The notes beneath the pieces were generated by a model that saw nothing but the letters and a program-made list of their open reading frames with translations, searched no databases and was not told the DNA's origin. A stretch of DNA of 9,137 bases from Deltaproteobacteria bacterium. GTDB taxonomy: Bacteria > Desulfobacterota > Desulfomonilia > UBA1062. The stretch is taken from NCBI GenBank assembly GCA_003643935.1, contig QMLJ01000028.1, forward strand, positions 1 through 9,137, written 5' to 3'. Below, piece after piece: positions 1 to 6,419 of this stretch (its first letter is position 1; every line of letters starts with the position of its first letter). The position numbers and the translations under genes are program-made.

Positions 1-1
1 A

Positions 2-424
2 CTAGATCTCCTCTACGATAGTATTACCAAGGCAGTGGAAAAGGGCGGTACACCACTTGACAAGCTCAGGCAGATTGCAAGGGCATACCTAAAGTTCAGT
101 GAAAAGGAAAAGAACTACTTCGAGATAATCAACTACTTCCTGACAACCCCGGAGATCGTTTTCCCCCAGGAATTAAAGGAAAGGATAGATGCGCACGGTA
201 ACAAGATCGTACGCCTTGTTGAAGACATACTGAAAAAGAATACGATTAGTACTTACGCGCCTGAAAAGGAACTTAGGAGACACGCAATAGTATTCTGGTC
301 AAGCTTGCACGGGCTTCTTCAGTTCAGGAAGCTGGAGTCAACCATTTTAAAAGGCATGAGCTTCCTAGATATATACCTATACTGCGCTGAAATAGTACTG
401 GAGAGCTTCAAGGCAAAGACATAG
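2..424 (+). CDS. TetR/AcrR-family transcriptional regulator, C-terminal part (5' end outside window)
   Basis: An open frame runs from the left edge (first whole codon at 2) to TAG at 422-424, giving 140 visible residues. A GTG at 35 could be taken as a start, but the frame is open upstream of it and the leading residues (LDLLYDSITKAVEKG) read as the helix that follows the DNA-binding domain in TetR proteins. I therefore treat the gene as truncated by the window, with roughly 45-60 N-terminal residues including the helix-turn-helix missing. What remains is all-helical, with the pattern of a TetR C-terminal ligand/dimerisation domain (LDKLRQIARAYLKFSEKEKN..., then two long amphipathic helices and a hydrophobic final helix). 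It is convergent with the AOR gene and overlaps its 3' end by 17 bp. By position it is the candidate regulator of the cluster, probably a repressor released by a pathway ligand. Family assignment rests on helix pattern and length, because the diagnostic HTH cannot be seen. Confidence 0.72.
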   Translation, partial: LDLLYDSITKAVEKGGTPLDKLRQIARAYLKFSEKEKNYFEIINYFLTTPEIVFPQELKERIDAHGNKIVRLVEDILKKNTISTYAPEKELRRHAIVFWSSLHGLLQFRKLESTILKGMSFLDIYLYCAEIVLESFKAKT

Positions 425-2243
425 CCTTTACCAGGCCCAGTTCTACAAGCTTGTCCATAGTAGGAATACCCCTTCTATCCCAGCCCCTCAGCGAATAGTA
501 CTCGTCCAGCATGCCATCCAGTCTGTCAGGAGGCACGCACCTGCCCTTTGATGGACCATCTGGTATGGGTACATGCATTACCCTGTACGGGAGGGTGTCA
601 TTATCCCGGCTCAAGCCCCTTTTTGTGCCTATAAGTCTTTCAAGGTTGTAGATCCGCTCGGCTACCAGTTCCAATTCTGCTGCATCCCTGTCAAGGCCTG
701 TTACGTGCCTCAGAAGGTCTGCCATGCGTTGTCCTATCTCCATACCCAGAACCCTTTCATGGACAAACCTACATATAACGAGAGAATCCCCGAGGGTGGA
801 GTTATGCTGGCTTTTTATGCAATACTCTGGAGCACCGTCGAAACCGGGGTCTTTCTCTGGGTCATCCTCCGGGTAAATGGGCCTTGCATCCTGGTGGCTG
901 CCACCCCTCGTGGATGTTGCATATGCAAGGCCCATTGTCCTTATTCCCCTTGCAGAATGGCCTGCTATCTCCAATGACCTTGCGGTGTAAAGGAACTCCT
1001 TTGAATCTCCACCTATTACATCGGCAAGCCTTGCAGAGCCCATGGAGATGAGTTCCCCTAAGGGCGACAACCTGAACGCCGTCTGACTTGCTATATCTGG
1101 CAGATCGTGCCAATCCCCGAATCTGAGTTCCCTACCTCCGAGCTTATCTTCCGGCAAGAGTCCCCTTTCAACGCATTCTGTCAGGAACGCAAGGGTTACC
1201 CCAAAGCTTATGGTATCCATACCCATCTCGTCGCAAATAGCATTGGTATTAAATATGGACACAAGATCAGTATTGGCAAGCATAGATCCCATTGAATAAA
1301 GAGTTTCATACTCAGGCATCTTCACCTGCATGCCCTTGAAAGTGCCGGATGGCACGCGAACCATCTTTCCGCATGCAATGGGGCAGGCATTACATGCAAC
1401 ATTCCCTGTTTTGTACCGTTCAATCTCTCCTGCGGCTATTTTCGATGCACCATGGAATGTCTCAAACATGTTGTTTTGGGTCACTAGCTTACCCTTTGAA
1501 TTTATCATCTCCACCAGAAAAGGCGTACCATGCTTCTTCAAAGATCCTATCTTTGACTTAAGCTCTGGAGAGAGAGAACGCATAAATTCCTTAAGGCCGT
1601 CTGCGTCAGCAACACTAGGCCTCTTGCCACCGCTTACAACTACTCCCTTTAACAGCTTTGAACCAAGTACAGCGCCAAGCCCTCCTCTTGCCGAGATGCT
1701 GGTCCTGAGCCCGGAGCAGACAACAGATGCAAATAGCACCTTCCTCTCCCCTGCGGGCCCTATGACAGCTGCTTCCACCTTGCCATGTTTTGCCCTTAAA
1801 TGCTCAATGGCCTTACCCGTTGTAAGCCCCCATACATCACTGGCATCATTTATAGAGATATTGCCATTATCTATTAATATGTATACAGGTGAGCTGGCCT
1901 TACCCGTTATGGCAATGTAATCATAGCCGCTTCTCTTCAAGGTGGTTGCAAGGTTTCCTCCAAAGTTTGAGTCAAAGAAGAACCCGGTAAGGGGTGATAT
2001 GGACGCCATGTGGCCCCTGCCAGAGCCCCAAAAAGGTGTCGCCGTGACAGGGCCCGTTGCAAACACAACCACGTTTTCCTCGTCAAAAGCCCTGGTATTG
2101 GTAGAGACAAGGTCATATATCACCTTTGCGGCAAAGCCATTACCTCCTATAAAATCTCTGGCAAGATCATCATCAAGATCATCGACCTTTATTTTGCCTG
2201 TGCTCAGGTCTACAAGTGCCACCTTACCCATGTAACCATACAT
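408..2243 (-). CDS. Aldehyde:ferredoxin oxidoreductase family tungsten/molybdenum enzyme
   Basis: This 611-residue protein matches the usual length of archaeal AOR and FOR (about 605-620). It should oxidise an aldehyde to a carboxylic acid in the cytoplasm and pass two electrons through a [4Fe-4S] cluster to ferredoxin. The N-terminus (MYGYMGKVALVDLSTGKI) is the typical AOR opening. The cluster ligands are C284, C287 and C291 (CNACPIAC) plus distant C491, closely matching the Cx2Cx3C...C spacing of the Pyrococcus enzyme. The two pterin-binding motifs are DEMGMD (338-343) and DSLVIC (486-491). The conserved PEYET stretch (310-314) and RGGSH (446-450, H450) supply the expected active-site acid and histidine. 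The ATG at 2241-2243 is chosen because GGAGG lies 8 nt upstream (2252-2256); M5 is a less likely start. It is the last gene of the cluster, 75 bp after the alcohol dehydrogenase. Metal (W or Mo) and substrate are not determinable; AOR-fold relatives such as BamB act on other substrates. Confidence 0.93.
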   Translation of the reverse strand: MYGYMGKVALVDLSTGKIKVDDLDDDLARDFIGGNGFAAKVIYDLVSTNTRAFDEENVVVFATGPVTATPFWGSGRGHMASISPLTGFFFDSNFGGNLATTLKRSGYDYIAITGKASSPVYILIDNGNISINDASDVWGLTTGKAIEHLRAKHGKVEAAVIGPAGERKVLFASVVCSGLRTSISARGGLGAVLGSKLLKGVVVSGGKRPSVADADGLKEFMRSLSPELKSKIGSLKKHGTPFLVEMINSKGKLVTQNNMFETFHGASKIAAGEIERYKTGNVACNACPIACGKMVRVPSGTFKGMQVKMPEYETLYSMGSMLANTDLVSIFNTNAICDEMGMDTISFGVTLAFLTECVERGLLPEDKLGGRELRFGDWHDLPDIASQTAFRLSPLGELISMGSARLADVIGGDSKEFLYTARSLEIAGHSARGIRTMGLAYATSTRGGSHQDARPIYPEDDPEKDPGFDGAPEYCIKSQHNSTLGDSLVICRFVHERVLGMEIGQRMADLLRHVTGLDRDAAELELVAERIYNLERLIGTKRGLSRDNDTLPYRVMHVPIPDGPSKGRCVPPDRLDGMLDEYYSLRGWDRRGIPTMDKLVELGLVKAMSLP

Positions 2244-2301
2244 GCTTTATGCCTCCATACCTGTGTGTAGTGTCCAGATCTTAGACCTTTGACTTACATC
2301 C

Positions 2302-2314
2302 TGCGCCTGGCGCA
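2302..2314. repeat. 13-bp GC-rich palindrome just after the alcohol dehydrogenase stop
   Basis: TGCGCC-T-GGCGCA is a perfect 6+6 inverted repeat with a one-base centre, lying 4 nt beyond the TAG of the zinc dehydrogenase gene on the minus strand. As RNA it could form only a short stem with a 3-5 nt loop. No U-run follows, so it is not a convincing terminator. It may be a protein site, an mRNA-stabilising hairpin, or chance. Confidence 0.35.
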
Positions 2315-2318
2315 TTAT

Positions 2319-3335
2319 CTATCCATCAATTTTTATCATTACCTTTATGGCCTGACCCGTGTTTATCCTCTCCTTGTATACCCGGGGGAGTTCATCAAGG
2401 CTCACGTAGTCACTTACAAATGGCCTGCCGTCAAGCTCAGCTTTTCTCATGTGTTCAAGGCATATTTTATTTTCCTCGTGCGTGTTTGAATACGCTGCTG
2501 TAAGCCACAGTTCCTTGAAATTAATGGTTATTGGCACTATGGTGACATCCCTCATTATCATGCTTAGAATGCATACAGTGCCGCCCACGCTAACCATGCC
2601 CATGGCATCCTGTATGGCTCCATTGGCCCCGGAGCACTCAAAGACAGTATCAAAACCCTTTAGTCCGGTAAATGCAGCAATTTCCTGGTGAAAATCTTGT
2701 TCCATCGGGTTGAACACCGCGTCTGCCCCAAGCTTTTTTGCTAGCTCTCTCTTGTGTTCAAAAGGCTCAGACAGGCATATCGGGCCAAAGTTGTAGAGCT
2801 TCAGGATCTCGAGCATGGCCAGTCCTACTGCGCCGCCCCCTATAATAAGGGCAGAGCCCTTAGATGCCCTGGAGCACTTGAGTCCATGCAGGGAGGTAGC
2901 AAAGACCTCTGCCAGGGCAGCATTCACATAGTCGACCTCGCCCGGTACTGGTATAAGCATGTCCGGAAACACCTTTACATACTCTGCGAAAGCACCGTCG
3001 AGGTCACCAATACCTATGCTCCTCCTATTCACCTGGCACAGATAAGGTTTACCCATAAGGCATTCCCTGCACTTCCCGCAATATGTTGGCCGTATTATCA
3101 CGCGTATACCTTTCTCAACACCCTTCACGTCTCTCCCGGTATCTTCTACAAAGCCGCTTACCTCGTGCCCCAGGACAGTACCGTCCTTCAATGTGCCGCT
3201 CTCTACCATGGAATGGTCTGATCCGCAAAAACCCACGTTTACAACCTTCACTAACACCTCGTCGGGTTCAAGCCGAGGCATGGGTCTCTCTTCTACGACG
3301 AGTCCTTTTAACCTGTAATATTCAACCACCTTCAT
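2319..3335 (-). CDS. Zinc-dependent medium-chain alcohol/polyol dehydrogenase
   Basis: This 338-residue protein is of normal length for the MDR superfamily (sorbitol, threonine and butanediol dehydrogenase type). It should oxidise a secondary or primary alcohol to the carbonyl with NAD in the cytoplasm. Catalytic-zinc residues are C37 (FCGSDH), H57-E58 (LGHE) and probably E143 (LAEVFATSLHG). The structural-zinc lobe is intact, with C86, C89, C92 and C100 in a Cx2Cx2Cx7C arrangement. The Rossmann glycine motif is GGGAVG (166-171), and E190 at the end of the second strand favours NAD over NADP. The ATG at 3333-3335 has AAGGAGG 8 nt upstream (3344-3350), overlapping the TAA of the transporter gene before it (13-bp gap), so the two are probably translationally coupled. 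In this context it is either the first oxidation step or an interconverter of the aldehyde product; the substrate cannot be assigned. Confidence 0.93.
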   Translation of the reverse strand: MKVVEYYRLKGLVVEERPMPRLEPDEVLVKVVNVGFCGSDHSMVESGTLKDGTVLGHEVSGFVEDTGRDVKGVEKGIRVIIRPTYCGKCRECLMGKPYLCQVNRRSIGIGDLDGAFAEYVKVFPDMLIPVPGEVDYVNAALAEVFATSLHGLKCSRASKGSALIIGGGAVGLAMLEILKLYNFGPICLSEPFEHKRELAKKLGADAVFNPMEQDFHQEIAAFTGLKGFDTVFECSGANGAIQDAMGMVSVGGTVCILSMIMRDVTIVPITINFKELWLTAAYSNTHEENKICLEHMRKAELDGRPFVSDYVSLDELPRVYKERINTGQAIKVMIKIDG

Positions 3336-3348
3336 CTTGTAGTCCTCC

Positions 3349-4875
3349 TTAATAGGCGTAGACCCCGGTCAGCGGCCCGAGAAGAGCTATAACCAGAGTG
3401 AGCAGCACAGATATGATGATAGACATGATAACCCCCACCTTTGCAAAGTCCCTTATGCTGAAATATCCTGCCGTGTAAGGTATAATATTGGTTGGAGTCT
3501 GCGTAACAAGTATAAATCCAAGGGAAGATGTAAGAGCTGCCGGGCACACCAGAATCCACGCATCCATGGAAAAAAGCTGGGCAAGGGAAATAAGTATGGG
3601 GATAATCACGATCCCTGTCACCGTGTTACTGGCAAGGAAGATCTTGAGTATTGTTACCGATGCAACCACTGCAAATATAAGTACAACAGGGCTAAATGAC
3701 TTTACTCCTCCAAGAAAGGTGAGCGAGAGCCACCTTGCCGCACCTGTATAATAGGTCATCATGCCAAGTCCAAGGGATGCCATTATTAATATGATGCTTT
3801 CCCATGATATGTGCCTGGATGCCCTCTCCCAAGACATCACGTTGAACGGGGGCATGAAAAGGAGCATACCACCTAGTATTGAGACCATGCTAATAGGCAG
3901 GTTTATGTGCCCCCCTGTTATTGCCTTTATAAAGGGATTAAAGATCCACAGGACAATCACTATGCCAAATACTATCATGGTTGACTTCTCTTTCCTTGAG
4001 AGTTGGCCCAATTCTACAAGCTGTGCCTTTATAGTATCCTTGGTAATAGGTATTCTTTTTATTTCCGGTGGGAATATTAACATAAGTAATGCCCAGCCAA
4101 ATGGGATAAGCATAAGGGATGCGGGTACACCTATCTTCATCCAGTCCAAAAAGGATATGTTTACACCGCACAGGTCCCTCATGAAACTTATTGCAACGGG
4201 ATTGGGCCCACTACCTGCCGGTGTGGCTATACCCCCAAACCCTGGCCCCCAGCAAGAGGCTATCATCAAGGCCTTTCCAAAATTGCTCTTAAGGGGTTTG
4301 GCGCCTGCATTCTTGAGTATGCCAACGCTTACAGGCAGTAGCATGGCAGCAACGCCAACATCTGATATCCACATGGAAAGGACCGTACCAAGGGTGAGGA
4401 AACCAAGTATTACCATCTTTGTGCTTGTACCCATCAACCTCAACATCCACAGGGTCAGGCGCTTTCCAAGTGACGTCTCTGTAAAGGCCCCAGAGAGCAG
4501 GAACACACCCAGGAAAAACAGGATGAGGTCATTACCAAAACTCATCCTGACTATCTCCTTGTAACCTGCTGCAATGCCTTGAATTCTTACAATTTCACCA
4601 TGCCTGATAACGCTCAGACCATCTGTCACTCCAAGTACTGGCATCAGAAGCATGATTGCAACGGCTGTGATATGGAACGGTAAGACCTCGGTTATCCAGT
4701 ATATTATGGCAAGTAGCAGGAGTGCCAGGCACATCCTCCCGGATTGTGTTAGCATAACCTGTTCAGTTCCTACGCGCATGGGCTGAGGTAGGGGCATGTT
4801 AACTACGAGCACAAATATTGCAAGGCCTAATATGATATATGCCACCTGCTTTGTTGTTGAATGTAATCTCTTCAT
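3349..4875 (-). CDS. DASS/SLC13-family sodium:anion symporter-like permease
   Basis: This 508-residue integral membrane protein has about 11-13 hydrophobic segments. It belongs to the divalent anion:Na+ symporter family (citrate, dicarboxylates, sulfate, tartrate and related anions). Family landmarks are the early TM segment with WITEVLP (60-66), the glycine/proline-rich substrate loop TPAGSGPNP (218-226), the second SNT carboxylate/sodium motif at S416-N417-T418, and the late QTPTNIIPYTAGYFSIRDF stretch (459-477). The first of the two SNT motifs is changed to S171-D172-V173 within SMWISDVGVAAMLLP, which may alter substrate choice. The N-terminus is cytoplasmic and basic (MKRLHSTTKQ). The ATG at 4873-4875 has only a weak GGGG ribosome site 4 nt upstream, unlike its neighbours, so translation may depend on the preceding MFS gene (84 bp away). 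It most likely imports the organic anion used by the pathway. A role in export of an acid product is an alternative. Confidence 0.88.
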   Translation of the reverse strand: MKRLHSTTKQVAYIILGLAIFVLVVNMPLPQPMRVGTEQVMLTQSGRMCLALLLLAIIYWITEVLPFHITAVAIMLLMPVLGVTDGLSVIRHGEIVRIQGIAAGYKEIVRMSFGNDLILFFLGVFLLSGAFTETSLGKRLTLWMLRLMGTSTKMVILGFLTLGTVLSMWISDVGVAAMLLPVSVGILKNAGAKPLKSNFGKALMIASCWGPGFGGIATPAGSGPNPVAISFMRDLCGVNISFLDWMKIGVPASLMLIPFGWALLMLIFPPEIKRIPITKDTIKAQLVELGQLSRKEKSTMIVFGIVIVLWIFNPFIKAITGGHINLPISMVSILGGMLLFMPPFNVMSWERASRHISWESIILIMASLGLGMMTYYTGAARWLSLTFLGGVKSFSPVVLIFAVVASVTILKIFLASNTVTGIVIIPILISLAQLFSMDAWILVCPAALTSSLGFILVTQTPTNIIPYTAGYFSIRDFAKVGVIMSIIISVLLTLVIALLGPLTGVYAY

Positions 4876-4959
4876 AAGACCCCAACTAGTAAGCTACTTA
4901 CATTTTTACCTAGGCGTCTTGAGGTGCTACCTATCATGCATAGTACCCTCATGCCCAGA

Positions 4960-6243
4960 TTATTCCTCCACTCCGAGCTTGATTTTCTCCACCTTTGCCA
5001 TGTCTGCATCGTAGAAAAAAGATCCCACGAAATACAAGAAGCTTGCAATAAGTGCAAACAATGGTACCACGGTAAGTGCCGCGTGTATGCCATACCTGTC
5101 GGATAGCATACCCACCACCACCGGGCCGGTGGAGCTGCCAAGCAGGTTCTGAACGATCGCGCACAGGCTGTACGATACCGCCCTGAGGCCTGCATGCACA
5201 ACGTCCTGGGTCACTGCGGCCGCTGCGGGTACAAAGGCCGTAGCGCTCACACCGCCCACAAGCAAGACCATGTACTGTACCTTACCTTTCAAGAAGTAAA
5301 AGGCTATGAAGAGGACAAGAGCAGTTATAAGTGAAGAGAGCGAGCTGAACACAAGCCTTGCATTTGATCGTTTCTTAATCCAAGTGTCTGCGATAAAACC
5401 ACCAAGTGGAGAGCCTATGATTGCAAGTAGTAATACGAGGCTTGCCTTCATGCTGGCCTTGTCCATGGAGAGATGCTCTATCCTGTAAAAGTAAGTGGGG
5501 AGCCAGCTCAAGAGTGCTGTGGTTACAAAGGTATTGCCAGCGAATGCAAAATAGGTAAGTATCAATGATGGCGTGCTAATGAACTCGTGCATGATGTCCC
5601 TGTATTTCATCCTGATTTTCTCTTGACCATCAGGCCTTGTTTTTACAAGGTCAACTGTCTTGTAATCCTTTATCTTTAAAAAAAGCAGGCCTATTATGAA
5701 GCCCGGCAAGGCAGCGATAGCAAATGCATATCTCCACCCAAAGTGCTCGGCCATGACCCCACCTAGAACCATACCAAATGCACTGCCGAGTGGTATGGAT
5801 GCATTCCATATGCCCATGGCCATGGCCCTTTTCTTGAGTGGGAACAGCGCCGATATAAGGGCGGTACCACCCGGTGCAAAGCCTGCCTCCCCTATGCCTA
5901 CCAAGGATCTCAGTGAAAATAGCTGGACGAAGTTTTTTGTGAATGCACACAGCCCTGTTGCCATGCTCCACAACAGGACCATGATACTTATGCTCTTTCT
6001 CCTGCTCCACCTGTCGACTATTACGGATGCAGGGATTGAAAAAGCTATTATGGACCAGTAAACAGTGGAAACAAGCATTCCGCACTCTGCGTCAGAAAGT
6101 CCCCAGTCACGCTTAAGAAAAGGGAAGAAGGATACCACCACCAGACGGTCGATGTAATTAAACATGTAGACAAGGAAAAGGAGAGAAAATGTAAAATAGG
6201 AGTATCCCTTGGAAATAAGGTATTCTTCATTATTATTATTCAT
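4960..6243 (-). CDS. Major facilitator superfamily transporter (anion:cation symporter-like)
   Basis: Starting at ATG 6241-6243 the protein has 427 residues and about 12 hydrophobic segments in two six-helix halves. Between the halves is a charged cytoplasmic loop (about 190-222). The first helix ends NYIDRLVV (29-36) and motif A is DRWSRRKS (77-84). GIGEAGFAPGG (116-126) is the TM4-5 signature seen in the ACS/hexuronate and spinster-like MFS groups, which move organic acids or other small organic solutes with H+ or Na+. A TTG at 6276 in the same frame would add 11 residues, but that extension contains the ribosome-binding stretch itself, so the ATG is preferred. It lies 176 bp after the ThDP gene and 84 bp before the DASS gene. 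Two unrelated carriers in one cluster suggest uptake of substrate by one and efflux of product or uptake of a second compound by the other. Substrate unknown. Confidence 0.9.
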   Translation of the reverse strand: MNNNNEEYLISKGYSYFTFSLLFLVYMFNYIDRLVVVSFFPFLKRDWGLSDAECGMLVSTVYWSIIAFSIPASVIVDRWSRRKSISIMVLLWSMATGLCAFTKNFVQLFSLRSLVGIGEAGFAPGGTALISALFPLKKRAMAMGIWNASIPLGSAFGMVLGGVMAEHFGWRYAFAIAALPGFIIGLLFLKIKDYKTVDLVKTRPDGQEKIRMKYRDIMHEFISTPSLILTYFAFAGNTFVTTALLSWLPTYFYRIEHLSMDKASMKASLVLLLAIIGSPLGGFIADTWIKKRSNARLVFSSLSSLITALVLFIAFYFLKGKVQYMVLLVGGVSATAFVPAAAAVTQDVVHAGLRAVSYSLCAIVQNLLGSSTGPVVVGMLSDRYGIHAALTVVPLFALIASFLYFVGSFFYDADMAKVEKIKLGVEE

Positions 6244-6251
6244 TCTATAAA

Positions 6252-6266
6252 CCCTTCCCTCTCCTT
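6252..6266 (-). promoter_or_regulatory. Ribosome-binding site fixing the MFS start at 6243
   Basis: On the minus strand a purine-rich stretch AAGGAGAGGGAAGGG ends 8 nt before the ATG at 6243. It would lie inside the coding sequence if the upstream TTG (6276) were used, so it supports the shorter protein. Confidence 0.6.
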
Positions 6267-6284
6267 GCCTTTTCAAATCGTAAT

Positions 6285-6378
6285 AGCCTCCAGCCCTCAG
6301 CTTTAAAAAGGGTACTAGGTTTCGTGCCTTTGTCTCTCACCCTAAACCTTTCACCCTGCACCCTATGCCTTGGCCTGG
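6285..6378. repeat. Degenerate heptamer (7-nt period) repeat tracts in the ThDP-MFS spacer
   Basis: Two short tracts with a 7-nt period fill much of this spacer. At 6285-6305 three consecutive units begin with AGC (AGCCTCC, AGCCCTC, then AGCTTTA). At about 6323-6378 on the plus strand CACCCT occurs at 6338, 6352 and 6359 (steps of 14 and 7), and the intervening and flanking heptamers keep a CC near the same phase (CGTGCCT, AAACCTT, ATGCCTT). The minus-strand transcript therefore carries repeated AGGGTG. This is not coding. It resembles the decayed short tandem heptamer arrays known from intergenic regions of some bacteria; function unknown. Confidence 0.5.
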
Positions 6379-6395
6379 CACCTGGATGAAACACA

Positions 6396-6415
6396 TAGCC
6401 GAGAGCCGGCGGCTA
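6396..6415 (-). other. Stem-loop immediately downstream of the ThDP gene
   Basis: TAGCCG and CGGCTA form a perfect 6-bp stem with an 8-nt loop, beginning 4 nt past the TAA of the ThDP gene on the minus strand. The following bases are only moderately T-rich (TGTGTTT), so this is at best a weak or leaky terminator. It could instead protect the 3' end of the SDR-ThDP message and so set different expression for enzymes and transporters. Confidence 0.4.
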
Positions 6416-6419
6416 AAGG

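Noticed and set aside
1330..1920. Plus-strand open frame (196 codons) antisense to the AOR gene
   Set aside because: Low-complexity shadow translation with no domain; the opposite strand encodes the AOR cluster-binding motif here.
3761..4564. Long plus-strand open frame (267 codons) antisense to the DASS gene
   Set aside because: It is the reverse-frame shadow of a membrane-protein gene, has no ribosome site or recognisable domain, and the minus-strand frame carries clear family motifs.
4889..4901. GTAAG-CTA-CTTAC hairpin followed by T-rich bases, considered as a terminator
   Set aside because: The stem is only 5 bp and AT-rich, and the T-run lies on the plus-strand side where no gene ends; it would not stop the minus-strand transcript.
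6241..6276. TTG start extending the MFS protein by 11 residues
   Set aside because: The extension consists of the purine-rich ribosome-binding stretch and lacks its own upstream Shine-Dalgarno; ATG 6243 fits better.
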